The position numbers and the translations under genes were made by a program. A stretch of DNA of 64,000 nucleotides. Origin: VRUE01 sp035712345. Lineage in GTDB: Bacteria; Actinomycetota; Thermoleophilia; Solirubrobacterales; 70-9. This document shows, one piece after another, positions 8,867-16,475 of this stretch (position 1 is its first letter; each line of letters starts with the position of its first letter). Below the pieces are notes generated by a model. That model was not told the origin of the DNA. It was given only the letters and a program-made list of their open reading frames with translations, and searched no databases. The DNA lies in NCBI GenBank assembly GCA_035712345.1, contig DASTAY010000056.1:1-64000 (forward strand). Reading direction: 5' to 3'.

Positions 8867-8964
8867 CGGTATGACCGGCGCATATCCTCGTCCTCGGTCG
8901 CTCGCGTGCGGAGCACGCCACGCTCCCTGCGTCCTCGATCTGCTTGGTCCTACCGCCCCCTGGT
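8859..8964. repeat. Palindromic element PE-3, copy 1
   Basis: Fills the gap between the GT2 gene and the sugar transferase; its left arm covers the GT2 stop codon. Outer arms (8859-8877 and 8946-8964) pair at about 15 of 19 positions, and an inner GCGTGC/GCACGC hairpin lies at 8904-8918. It shares CGTCCTCGGTCG, then after a variable hairpin CTCCCTGCGTCCT, then GCTTGGTCC with the element at 30713-30874. Confidence 0.65.
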
Positions 8965-8970
8965 GAAGGC

Positions 8971-9534
8971 ATGCCGAGAATTTTCGACATTGCGATCGCG
9001 GCCTTGGCGCTGGTCTTCCTTTCGCCGATCCTCCTGGTCGCGGCGATCGCGATCAAGCTCGGCAGCCGCGGGCCCGTCATCTACAAGCAGCGCCGCGTGG
9101 GCAAGGGCGGACGCGAGTTCGAGCTGCTCAAGCTGCGCACCATGGAGCTCGGCTCCGACCCGGTCGGCGTCGGCACGGTCGTCTCCCGCGACGACCCCAG
9201 GGTCACCGCCGCCGGCCGCTTCCTGCGCCGCACCTCGCTCGACGAGATCCCCAACCTGGTCAACGTCCTGCGCGGCGAGATGGCGATCGTCGGCCCCCGC
9301 CCGACGATCCCCGCCCAGGTGAAGGGCTACACGTCCTTCCAGCACCGCCGCCACGAGGTCAAGCCCGGCCTCACCGGCTGGGCCCAGGTGCAGGGCCGCG
9401 CCGGCATACCCTGGGAGCAGCGGATCGAGCTCGACGTCGAGTACGTCGAACGCCGCAGCCTCGGCCTCGACCTGCGCATCCTCGCCAAGACCGCCTGGCT
9501 GCTCGTCGCCGGCCACGGCCTCGCCCCCGACTGA
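8971..9534 (+). CDS. Priming sugar-phosphate transferase (PglC/WbaP family)
   Basis: 187 residues. One N-terminal hydrophobic segment (FDIAIAALALVFLSPILLVA) leads into the bacterial sugar transferase domain: YKQRRVGKGGREFELLKLRT, then TSLDEIPNLVNVLRGEMAIV and GPRPTIPAQV, then PGLTGWAQVQGR. These enzymes transfer a sugar phosphate from a nucleotide sugar to undecaprenyl phosphate and start repeat-unit synthesis at the inner face. This is the short PglC-like form without the extra N-terminal membrane domain of WbaP. The ATG is preceded by GGTGAAGG. The sugar is unknown, though the dehydratase upstream suggests a deoxy-amino sugar. Confidence 0.9.
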   Translation: MPRIFDIAIAALALVFLSPILLVAAIAIKLGSRGPVIYKQRRVGKGGREFELLKLRTMELGSDPVGVGTVVSRDDPRVTAAGRFLRRTSLDEIPNLVNVLRGEMAIVGPRPTIPAQVKGYTSFQHRRHEVKPGLTGWAQVQGRAGIPWEQRIELDVEYVERRSLGLDLRILAKTAWLLVAGHGLAPD

Positions 9535-9543
9535 GCCATCCAG

Positions 9544-9588
9544 CGCCGTAGAGGTTTGGACCGGATACCGGACCGAAGCTCTACGGCG
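9544..9588 (+). repeat. Palindromic element PE-1, copy 1
   Basis: 45-bp inverted repeat beginning CGCCGTAGAGGTTTGG and ending CTACGGCG, with centre CCGGATACCGG. The pairing extends to AG/CT on either side. It lies between the sugar transferase and GNAT genes. Four more 45-bp copies occur in this window. Confidence 0.92.
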
Positions 9589-9610
9589 CTCGGGGATTAG
9601 GGTTGGGACG

Positions 9611-10156
9611 ATGGCCGAGCGACCAGAGGTCAGCCTGCGCCCGTTCGAGCCCGGCGACGCCGCGGCGGTGCATCGCTGGTTTAACAACCCGGAGGCGACG
9701 CGGACGCTGATGGAGCAGCGCGACGGCTTCTCTCTCGAGGAAGCCGAGGGCTGGGTGGGGCGGGCGATGGACGACTCCGGCGAGGATCGCAAGTACGCGA
9801 TCGTGGTCGAGGGCTACGCCGAGCCGGTCGGCTTCACGGCGCTCTACGGCCTCTTCCGCCAGACGGCGCCCGAGCTGGGCGCGCTGATCGGCGACGACGT
9901 GCGCGGCAAGGGCGTCGGCCGCCGCGCCGAGGCGCTGACGATCGCCAGGGCCTTCGACGAGTTCGGCGCCCACCGCGTCTACGGCCGCATCCCGGCCCGC
10001 AACGAGATCGCCAAGAAGACCGTCAGCGGTCTCGGCTGGGTGCACGAGGGAACGATGCGCGGCCACCTGCGCCGCCCCGACGGCGCCGACGACTGCGAGG
10101 TCTGGGGAGTGCTGCCGGACGAGTTCCGCGCTGCCGCCGCGGACCTCCTACCGTGA
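9611..10156 (+). CDS. GNAT N-acetyltransferase (RimJ/RimL-like)
   Basis: 181 residues in the RimJ/RimL-type GNAT fold. It begins VSLRPFEPGDAAAVHRWFNN, has the strand VGFTALYGL, and the acetyl-CoA-binding segment DDVRGKGVGRRAEALTIARA (Q/RxxGxG/A type). NEIAKKTVSGLGWVHEGT is the late region typical of this group. Such enzymes acetylate amino groups of proteins, amino sugars or antibiotics. Coupling by a GTGA overlap to the FemAB-like gene and its place at the end of the polysaccharide locus suggest sugar or peptide modification, which is an inference. Confidence 0.85.
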   Translation: MAERPEVSLRPFEPGDAAAVHRWFNNPEATRTLMEQRDGFSLEEAEGWVGRAMDDSGEDRKYAIVVEGYAEPVGFTALYGLFRQTAPELGALIGDDVRGKGVGRRAEALTIARAFDEFGAHRVYGRIPARNEIAKKTVSGLGWVHEGTMRGHLRRPDGADDCEVWGVLPDEFRAAAADLLP

Positions 10157-11145
10157 GCGCAGCGCGCGCCGAGCTGATCGCCGACCGCGGCGGCGCCGCC
10201 GAGAGCGAGGAGTTCTTCCGCTCGCGCCCCTTCCTAGACGCCGAGCACGTCACCCACACGCTGAGAATCGAGTCAGACGCCGGAGAGCTTCTCGCCCCGC
10301 TGATCGTCCGCGAGATCCCGGGAAGCGACGCTTGCGACGCGATCTCCCCCTACGGGTATCCCGGCATCATCTCTCCTTCAGAGCGCCGTAGAGGTTTGGA
10401 CCGGATAGCGGACCAAAGCTCTACGGCGGTCGGGGGAGTGGCGCTCGACCCGGCGAAGATCGACTTCTCGGCCACCGGCCTCGTCTCGATCTTCGTCCGT
10501 CATACGCTCGACCCCGCGCCTCTCGCCGGCGCCGCCGAGCGCAACGTCGTCCAGATCGCCGACCCGGCGCTGCCGAGCAAGAGCCGCGGCAGCGACCGAA
10601 ACCGGATCAACAAAAACCGCCGCGCGGGGTATGAGGTCGAGATCGTGCCGGGGCCCGCCACGACCCCTGAGCAGCGCGCCGGCTTCCTCGCCGCCTACGA
10701 GCAGACGATGCGGCGCACCGGCGCCGCCGATCGCTACTTCTTCGGCGCCGCCTATTTCGATCGCCTGCTCGAATCGGATCGGGCCTGGCTCGCGATCGCT
10801 CATGCTCCCGACCGCGGGCTCGCCGCCGCCTCGCTCACGGTGCGCAGCGATGGCTTCCTCCATTACTACCTCAGCGGCAGCGCCGACTCGCACCTGCGCG
10901 ACTCGCCGATGAAGAACGTCGTCGCCGCGCTGGTGCAGCTGGGCTCCGAGCTCGACCTGCCGCTCAGCCTAGGCGGTGGCCTCGCGCGCGGAGACGCCCT
11001 GGAGGAGTTCAAGCGCGGCTTCGCCAATCGCGAGCAGGCCTGGCATGTCTCGGAGATCGTCTGCGACCGCGCCGCTTACGACCGCCTCTCGACCGGGCGC
11101 GACCCCGGGGATTTCTTTCCGGCCTACCGCGCCCCCCGCGGCTAG
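10153..11145 (+). CDS. FemAB-like acyltransferase (double GNAT/BioF2-like) with in-frame PE-1 insert
   Basis: 330 residues. It resembles FemAB/BioF2-type acetyltransferases used in peptidoglycan or exopolysaccharide modification. It has SPYGYPG in the first half, NRINKNRRAGYEVEIVPG in the middle, FLHYYLSGS and PLSLGGGLARGDALEEFKRG in the second half. GTG start at the GTGA overlap with the GNAT gene. Residues 78-92 (RRRGLDRIADQSSTA) are encoded entirely by a 45-bp palindromic element that interrupts the first half between SPYGYPG and ATGLVSIFVRH, where relatives would run on directly. The frame stays open, so the protein is probably made with a 15-17 residue insert. Confidence 0.82.
   Translation: MSAARAELIADRGGAAESEEFFRSRPFLDAEHVTHTLRIESDAGELLAPLIVREIPGSDACDAISPYGYPGIISPSERRRGLDRIADQSSTAVGGVALDPAKIDFSATGLVSIFVRHTLDPAPLAGAAERNVVQIADPALPSKSRGSDRNRINKNRRAGYEVEIVPGPATTPEQRAGFLAAYEQTMRRTGAADRYFFGAAYFDRLLESDRAWLAIAHAPDRGLAAASLTVRSDGFLHYYLSGSADSHLRDSPMKNVVAALVQLGSELDLPLSLGGGLARGDALEEFKRGFANREQAWHVSEIVCDRAAYDRLSTGRDPGDFFPAYRAPRG
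10384..10428 (+). repeat. Palindromic element PE-1, copy 2 (in frame in FemAB-like gene)
   Basis: 45-bp inverted repeat nearly identical to copy 1, same orientation, starting exactly on a codon boundary and exactly 15 codons long. It is read through as part of the FemAB-like protein. Confidence 0.92.
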
Positions 11146-11933
11146 CTGGAGGATTCTTCCGGTTCGGCCGGGGTCGGCCCCGGTTCGTTGAAGCCGAAGG
11201 CGGTCACCGGCTCGCGCCCCTTCCCCCATTTCGCCTTGGCGAAGTCGCGGATCGCGTCGAGCGTGATAGCACCCTTGTATTCGGGGCACCCCATCAGGTT
11301 TCGCCAGGTCGTCACCGCGACCTCGTAGTTCATGTTTTCGTTGGGGAAGAGCAGCGCCCCCTTGTACATCGTGTCGTAGAGGCCCTTCAGCGCCAGCTGG
11401 TCGTCTTCGGACAATTCGGGGCTGTACTGGATCTCCACCCGCCCGTGCTCGAGCGAGTGCACGAAGAAGATTTCGCCGGGCATTTCGCTGTAGGCGCCGT
11501 CGGCCTGCTGGAACGGCGGTTCGACGTGGTTGCCCGAGGTCGGCGGGTTGGTCTTGTAGTTCGGCGTCGGCGCGGTGGGCGGGATGTGGGTGTGGCCCTC
11601 TTCCTTCAGGTTGAGCCGCAGCGTGCAGCCGGCCTTCTTTGCCGCCTGCTTCAGGTTGGCGACCTTCACGGCGGGCGGCGCCGTCCCGCTGCGTTCGTCC
11701 GGCTTGACCCCATTCGAGGATCCGCTCGCCAGGTTGATGTGGGCTTCGCCCTTGTCGCCGCCGCCGGATGAGGCGACCGCGGCGACGATGCCGGCGAGGA
11801 CGAGCAGGCCGATCAACCCCGCCGCGCCGTAGACGGCGAACAGGCGGCGTTTGTCCGACTTGGCCTGGCTGGACTCGCGTTCCTGCCTGGCCTGTCGGAG
11901 TCGCTCCCTCTCTTCCTCCCTGCGATTGGCCAT
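11142..11933 (-). CDS. DUF3105 membrane-anchored protein
   Basis: 263 residues. A charged cytoplasmic start (EEERERLRQARQERESSQ) and one membrane helix (about 32-55, VYGAAGLIGLLVLAGIVAAV) precede an external DUF3105 domain. Family marks are GHTHI, NPPTSGNHVEPP, FFVHSLEHGRVEIQYSP and the closing AFGFNEPGP. Function is unknown; the conserved His residues suggest a metal or ligand site. Glu is mostly GAA here, unlike cytoplasmic neighbours. It ends 4 bases into the convergent FemAB-like gene and starts 9 bases after the hydrolase stop, so it is probably the last gene of the metF-hydrolase-DUF3105 unit. Confidence 0.85.
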   Translation of the reverse strand: MANRREEERERLRQARQERESSQAKSDKRRLFAVYGAAGLIGLLVLAGIVAAVASSGGGDKGEAHINLASGSSNGVKPDERSGTAPPAVKVANLKQAAKKAGCTLRLNLKEEGHTHIPPTAPTPNYKTNPPTSGNHVEPPFQQADGAYSEMPGEIFFVHSLEHGRVEIQYSPELSEDDQLALKGLYDTMYKGALLFPNENMNYEVAVTTWRNLMGCPEYKGAITLDAIRDFAKAKWGKGREPVTAFGFNEPGPTPAEPEESSS

Positions 11934-11942
11934 GATGAGCCC

Positions 11943-12797
11943 CTATCCTGCCACAGGCGCGGCGTCGCGGCTGTTGCCGTTGGCGCCGGGCGGGGGAGCC
12001 GCGGGTTGCGCCCAGACCTCGTCGAGGAAGCCGCCGAGCTCGTCGTTGAGGCGCTGCGGCCGCGTCCGCCACTCGAAGATCGAGTTTGCCTCGATCAATC
12101 GGGCCTGGGGCAGCTCCTCGGCCAGCATGCCGGAGTCGCTGAACGGGTGCAGCGGATCGAGCGGGTGGCCGACGACGAAGGCGGGGCAGTCGATCAGGCG
12201 CCGTTGCTCGCGCCCGGGCGCGGTCTCGCCGAGCAGCAGGCCCTCGAGCACCGCCACCGATGGCCCGGGTCGCCGCCGGGCGAAGTCGAGGCCGAGGTCG
12301 ACGAGGAAGCTCGTGCGGGGAATCAGCGAGGCGAGCCGCGAGCCGAGCTCGACCGCGGGCCTGCTCACCCGCAGCCCCAGCAGCACCGGGGCGAAGATCG
12401 CCGCGACCGCGGCCAGGGCGTTGTCGAGCACGGGCATCTCGACGAAGAGGCCCTCGACCCGCTCGGGGTGGCGGACCGCCAGCTCGAGCCCGACGTTGGC
12501 GCCGAGCGAGGTGCCGCCGACGACCGCGGTCTGCAGCTCCAGGTGGTCGAGCAGGGCGAGGACCTGCTCGGCGAACAGCGGCATCGAGTAGAGGCGCAGG
12601 TCGTCGGGTTGATCGGAGCGGCCGTGGCCGAGCAGGTCGACGCAGATCACCCGGTTGCCCCGCTCCGCCAGGGCCGGGCCCAGCCGGTCGAACATGTGGC
12701 GGTTCATCAGGAGGCCGTGCGTGAGCACGATCGGCCGCCCGCCCTCGCCGTACTCGTCAAAGCCGATCCTGTAGCCCTGGTAGCTCAGCTCGCCCAT
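11943..12797 (-). CDS. Alpha/beta hydrolase
   Basis: 284 residues from the ATG 26 bases after metF; a longer frame would run into metF. Fold marks are PIVLTHGLLMNRHMFDRL (oxyanion region), VDLLGHGRSDQP, the nucleophile elbow GGTSLGAN with Ser97, and an acid-turn region GHPLDPLHPFSD. At the place where the catalytic His is expected, the sequence is ANSIFEWRTRPQRLND with no obvious GH motif; this ending is seen in a group of actinobacterial homologues. It may be a hydrolase with a shifted His or a non-hydrolytic member. It is probably transcribed with metF. Confidence 0.82.
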   Translation of the reverse strand: MGELSYQGYRIGFDEYGEGGRPIVLTHGLLMNRHMFDRLGPALAERGNRVICVDLLGHGRSDQPDDLRLYSMPLFAEQVLALLDHLELQTAVVGGTSLGANVGLELAVRHPERVEGLFVEMPVLDNALAAVAAIFAPVLLGLRVSRPAVELGSRLASLIPRTSFLVDLGLDFARRRPGPSVAVLEGLLLGETAPGREQRRLIDCPAFVVGHPLDPLHPFSDSGMLAEELPQARLIEANSIFEWRTRPQRLNDELGGFLDEVWAQPAAPPPGANGNSRDAAPVAG

Positions 12798-12823
12798 GTG
12801 GCCGACCAGTCTAAAGCCCTTGA

Positions 12824-13744
12824 CTATGGCGCTTTGTCGACGGGATCGGCGGGCGTGCCGCGCGTGCGCTCCCACGGCCTCGAGGCGCGCAGCGAGGCGA
12901 GCACGGCGCGCGTCGCCGGAGCCCTGTTCAGCGCGTAGAAGTGGATCCCCGGGGCCCCGGCGATCAGCAGCTCGGCGCACTGTTGGGCGGCATAGGCGAC
13001 GCCAAGCTCGAACTCGGCGGTCTCGTCGCCGTCGACCGCGGCGAAGGCGGCTTCCAGCCGCGGTGGGATCGAGGCGTCGCAGAGCGCGCAGATCCGCTTC
13101 GTCTGGGCGAAGCTCGCGACCGGGATGACGCCGGCGAGGATCGGCACGTCGATCCCCTTCTCGCGCGCCGCGGCGACGAAGTCGAAATAGACCTGGTTGT
13201 CGAAGAAGAGCTGCGTGATCAGGAAGGACGTGCCCGCCTCCACCTTGCTCTTCAGGTACTCGAGGTCGGTGTCGAGGTCGGGCGCCTCGGGATGCACCTC
13301 GGGGAAGCAGGCGCCGCCGACGGTGAAGTCCCAGCCGGCCGCGATGAAGGCGGCGAGCTCGGCGGCGCTGCCGAGGCCGCCCTCGGGCTGGACGAAGTCC
13401 GGCTGGCCGCGCGGCGGGTCGCCGCGCAGGGCGAAGACGTTCTCGATCCCGGCGGCGGCGATCCGGTCGAGCGTCGCCGAGAGGCCCTCGGTGGTCTCGC
13501 CGACGCAGCTCAGGTGGGCCATCGTCTCCAGGCCGAGGTCGTCCTTCAGCGCCCGCGTGATCTCGACCGTGCCGTCGCGGGTCGAGCCACCGGCGCCGTA
13601 GGTGACCGAGACGAAGTCCGGCTCGAGCTCGCGCAGCGAGCGCGCCGTGGCGAAGAGCTTCTCCGTGGCCTCTGCCGTCTTGGGCGGGAAGAACTCGACC
13701 GAGAAGAGCGGTCGCTTCGAATCGAGGATCGCGTCGATCTGCAT
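12824..13744 (-). CDS. metF: Methylenetetrahydrofolate reductase
   Basis: 306 residues, normal length for the bacterial enzyme. It reduces 5,10-methylene-THF to 5-methyl-THF with FAD, supplying methyl groups for methionine. Motifs: FSVEFFPPKT at the N-terminus (catalytic Glu), VSVTYGAGGSTR, AHLSCVG, NVFALRGDPP, the cluster ACFPEVHPEA and FLITQLFFDNQVYFDF. The C-terminus carries GAPGIHFYALNRA. The upstream 430-bp gap could hold its promoter. The hydrolase and DUF3105 genes follow on the same strand, probably as one unit, although they have no obvious folate role. Confidence 0.95.
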   Translation of the reverse strand: MQIDAILDSKRPLFSVEFFPPKTAEATEKLFATARSLRELEPDFVSVTYGAGGSTRDGTVEITRALKDDLGLETMAHLSCVGETTEGLSATLDRIAAAGIENVFALRGDPPRGQPDFVQPEGGLGSAAELAAFIAAGWDFTVGGACFPEVHPEAPDLDTDLEYLKSKVEAGTSFLITQLFFDNQVYFDFVAAAREKGIDVPILAGVIPVASFAQTKRICALCDASIPPRLEAAFAAVDGDETAEFELGVAYAAQQCAELLIAGAPGIHFYALNRAPATRAVLASLRASRPWERTRGTPADPVDKAP

Positions 13745-14178
13745 CCAGGCAGCGTAGTCAGCCTGGCCGGCGATTTCATCGGACTTTGCGGGAACGCCTC
13801 CGAGCGGGCCCTAGACGTGGCCGGAAGCGGGGGCTAAGTTGAACCTGCGACTGGGAGAGACAGGCCCCGCGGAAGCCAGCGGGACACCGTCTTGAAGGTG
13901 GCGCAGAGAGCTTCTAGCGCGAAGGCTACGCGCGGCAGGCTTTGGGCGCCACCCCCGGTCGCTTTTTCGCGCTCTCTTCCATCGCGTGGTTCCTCAGCGA
14001 CGAATGGGGTGAAAAAGGAACCCCGCGGCGTCCGGGCGCGTCTCTAGCGTGGCGGACGGCCATTCAGCGCCTGCCCTGATGGCCGCGGCGCGCCGGGGCG
14101 TACCCGGGAGCTGGGCGTCGCCGGCGAGGCCCGGAGGTTCGCCGCGACTAGCCCGCCCACTCCCTACTCTTTGCGGCG
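13745..14178. other. 434-bp non-coding region between metF and enoyl-CoA hydratase
   Basis: No convincing gene is seen. It contains a compact structured stretch (listed separately) and presumably the divergent promoters of metF and the hydratase. I could not identify clear -35/-10 boxes. Confidence 0.6.
13837..13975 (+). ncRNA. Candidate structured RNA or leader, class unknown
   Basis: On the plus strand the stretch has CCCCGC/GCGGG and CACC-N8-GGTG hairpins followed by a long stem GGTGGCGC/GCGCCACC closing an inner AGCTTC/GAAGGCT pair, then CCCGGTCGCTTTTT. The second GGTG could pair either with the preceding CACC or as part of the long stem, as in attenuator-type switches. No known riboswitch class was recognised, and expression and strand are unproven. 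Confidence 0.3.
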
Positions 14179-14934
14179 ATGAGCGACGAGCTGCGCTACG
14201 AGCGGGTCGGTTCGGCTGCGCTGCTGACGATCGACCGGCCGGCGCGGCGCAACGCAATCGACCGCGCGGCGGCGGAGGCGTTCCGCCGGGGGTTGGCGGA
14301 TTTCGAGGCCGACGAGGGCGCCCGTGTGCTCGTCCTCACGGGGTCCGGGGGCGAGGCCTTCTGCGCGGGCGCCGACCTGAAGGCGATGGACCTCGAAGTC
14401 GACCACCCCGACGGGCCGATGGGCCCGACGCGGCTGACCCCGTCCAAGCCCGCGATCGCCGCGGTCGACGGCTGGTGCCTGGCCGGCGGCGTCGAGCTGG
14501 CGCTCTGGTGCGACCTGCGGATCGCCACCCCTCAGTCGACCTTCGGCCTCTTCGAGCGCCGCTGGGGCGTCCCCCTGGTCGACGGCGGCACCCAGCGCCT
14601 GCCGCGCGTCGTCGGCCTCGGCCGTGCGCTCGAGCTGATCCTCACCGGCCGGCCGGTTCCCGCCGAGGAGGCCCATCGGATCGGCCTCGTCAACGAGGTC
14701 GTGGAGCCCGGCGCGCACCTCGACCGCGCCTTGGAGCTCGCCGAGCGCATCGCCGCTTTCCCCCAGGAGACGATGCTCGCCGACCGCCGCGCCGCGATCG
14801 AGGGCTTCGGCCTCCCGCTCGAGGACGGCATGGCCCTGGAGCACGAGCTCGGCCGCGAGACCCTCCACGTCGCCGTCGAGGGCGCTTCTCGCTTTTCAGC
14901 CGGCGAGGGCCGCCACGGCGAGTTCCCCGACTAG
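14179..14934 (+). CDS. Enoyl-CoA hydratase/isomerase (crotonase family)
   Basis: 251 residues in the crotonase fold. It has LLTIDRPARRNAID at the start, the first oxyanion strand FCAGADLKAM, and the second oxyanion loop AVDGWCLAGGVELALWCDLR. FGLFERRWGVPLVDGGTQRL supplies a Glu at the usual catalytic position. Family members hydrate enoyl-CoA or do related acyl-CoA chemistry; the exact reaction cannot be assigned. Its end overlaps the convergent TetR gene by 4 bases. The TetR neighbours suggest control by acyl-CoA-type ligands, a frequent theme for TetR proteins near fatty-acid genes, but this is an inference. Confidence 0.9.
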   Translation: MSDELRYERVGSAALLTIDRPARRNAIDRAAAEAFRRGLADFEADEGARVLVLTGSGGEAFCAGADLKAMDLEVDHPDGPMGPTRLTPSKPAIAAVDGWCLAGGVELALWCDLRIATPQSTFGLFERRWGVPLVDGGTQRLPRVVGLGRALELILTGRPVPAEEAHRIGLVNEVVEPGAHLDRALELAERIAAFPQETMLADRRAAIEGFGLPLEDGMALEHELGRETLHVAVEGASRFSAGEGRHGEFPD

Positions 14935-15578
14935 CTCCCCCGCGTGACCCGCCGCATCTCGTCTTCGGCGGCTTCCGGGCCGAGGTAGGGCATCAGCACC
15001 GCGAAGACGAGGTCGGGCAGGATCCGCTTCAGCTCCGGCCCGCGGCCGGCGCGGACCTCGTCGAAGATCATCGAGGTGGCGCCGCCGATCGCGAAGCGGG
15101 CAGTGTCGGCCGGCAGCTCCTCGCCCTGGCCCGAGTACGTGCGGCCCTGCTCCATGAAAGGGGTGAAGCGGGTCAGCATCGTCCGGTAGCGCTCGCGCGC
15201 ATCGTCGCCGGCCGCGGTCACCTCGACCATCGCCAGGCGGGCGATGTCCGCCTCGCTCGAGAGCAGGTCGACCAGAGCGCCCAGGCCGGCCGCGATCTGC
15301 TCGGGCCAGGGCTCGTCAGACGCGGCTTCGAAGGCCGTCGTCACGTGGGCGACGAGGACGTCGAAGACCGCTTCGTAGGCCTCCAGGAAGCAGGCCTCCT
15401 TGCTCTCGAACATGTCGTCGAAGGATTCCTGCGAGACGTCGGCGAACTCGATCACGTCGGCCACCGTCGTCGCCTCGTAGCCTTTCGCCGCCGCCATCCT
15501 CACCATCGCCTCCAGCACGCGCTCACGCTCCGAGCGCACCGCATATGCACGAGGCAGCTGGGGAGATTCCATCTCCAC
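14931..15578 (-). CDS. TetR-family transcriptional regulator (cluster member 1)
   Basis: 215 residues. The N-terminal helix-turn-helix region (about 15-62) contains RVLEAMVRMAAAKGYEATTV, then ADVSQESFDDMFESKEACFL, the standard TetR DNA-binding pattern. The rest is an all-helical ligand/dimer domain with ARLAMVEVTAAG and a final VFAVLMPYLGPEAA motif shared with the other TetR proteins in this cluster. Effector and targets are unknown. It ends in the 3' edge of the enoyl-CoA hydratase gene and lies 54 bases downstream of the next TetR gene, so the two may be co-transcribed. Confidence 0.9.
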   Translation of the reverse strand: MEMESPQLPRAYAVRSERERVLEAMVRMAAAKGYEATTVADVIEFADVSQESFDDMFESKEACFLEAYEAVFDVLVAHVTTAFEAASDEPWPEQIAAGLGALVDLLSSEADIARLAMVEVTAAGDDARERYRTMLTRFTPFMEQGRTYSGQGEELPADTARFAIGGATSMIFDEVRAGRGPELKRILPDLVFAVLMPYLGPEAAEDEMRRVTRGS

Positions 15579-15632
15579 CCAATGTAGGGCAGGATTCCAC
15601 CGCTGTCCAACCTCTTTCCGCAGACAGAAGCT

Positions 15633-16331
15633 TCAGGCGCGTGCGGCCTGCATTTCCGCGCTCGCGGCGTCCGCACCGAAGTAGGGAAGCACGGCGAAGT
15701 ACATGAACTCCGGCAATAGGGCGCGGAATCCGTCGGTTGCCCCAGTGGAGAGCCGTGAGTGGACGATCGCGTGAATGCCGGCGACGATGCCCTCCGGAGC
15801 GATCCCGGGAGGCGAGTCCTCGTCTTCGGACTCCCCGCGCGCCAGATCGATGAAATCCGCCGCCCTTTTCATCGCTTCGGCCCGTCTCGCAAGCGCCTCC
15901 GGGCCCGCCGCGTGGACCTCGACGATCACCCCACGGCCGAAATCCGGCTCGGCGTCGAGCTGGTCGAGCAGCGCCCCGAGGCCACCGCGCAGCTTGCCAC
16001 GCCAGCCCTCCTCGCTTGCCGCTCCTCGCGCCGCCACGGCTTCGAGCCGCGCGATCCCCATCTCCAGGGCCGCCAGGTAGCAGCTGTCCTTGTCGGCGAA
16101 GTTGTCGTAGAAGGCCTGCCGGTAAAGCCCGGTGCGGGCGAGAACCGTGCGTACCGAGGTCGCGTCGTAGCCCTCGGCGCCGACCGCCTCGAGCATCCCC
16201 TCGAGGATCTTTTCGCGCTTGGGGGAATTCACCAGCTCGAGCTTGGGGGAGTGGGGGAGTGCTTCCACTGCCCTGATCATGCCGGTCCCCTCAGCCCCTG
16301 CCCGGACGTTGGTTGCGGCCTGCTTCCCCAT
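15633..16331 (-). CDS. TetR-family transcriptional regulator (cluster member 2)
   Basis: 232 residues. An approximately 40-residue leader precedes the HTH region (KILEGMLEAVGAEGYDATSV, then RTGLYRQAFYDNFADKDSCY). The C-terminal half carries GRGVIVEVHAAGPEALARR and ends YFAVLPYFGADAA, the same closing pattern as other cluster members. The start faces that of cluster member 3 across 144 bp, which contains the inverted repeat AGCG-N6-CGCT (16387-16400) as a possible shared operator. Ligand unknown. Confidence 0.88.
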   Translation of the reverse strand: MGKQAATNVRAGAEGTGMIRAVEALPHSPKLELVNSPKREKILEGMLEAVGAEGYDATSVRTVLARTGLYRQAFYDNFADKDSCYLAALEMGIARLEAVAARGAASEEGWRGKLRGGLGALLDQLDAEPDFGRGVIVEVHAAGPEALARRAEAMKRAADFIDLARGESEDEDSPPGIAPEGIVAGIHAIVHSRLSTGATDGFRALLPEFMYFAVLPYFGADAASAEMQAARA

Positions 16332-16475
16332 TGCTACCCCTTCCTCTTGGATCTAGGGAACAGGTTGTCTGGCTCCGGTACTGTAGCGGTATATCGCTCA
16401 GGCGTCCAGCTTGAATCTCGGGCGGCGGCGAGTAACTTGGATTTCGTGGCTGAGCGTGTCCCCCAGGCAACGAGA
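16332..16475. promoter_or_regulatory. Divergent TetR-TetR control region
   Basis: 144 bp between two divergent TetR starts. It holds AGCGGTATATCGCT (16387-16400), whose AGCG/CGCT arms flank a TATA-like centre, a plausible place for TetR binding and a -10 box. An assignment to either gene is a guess. Confidence 0.35.

Noticed and set aside
9544..9588. PE-1 copies as ordinary Rho-independent terminators
   Set aside because: No T-tract follows any copy and one lies inside a coding frame; length is constant at 45 bp.
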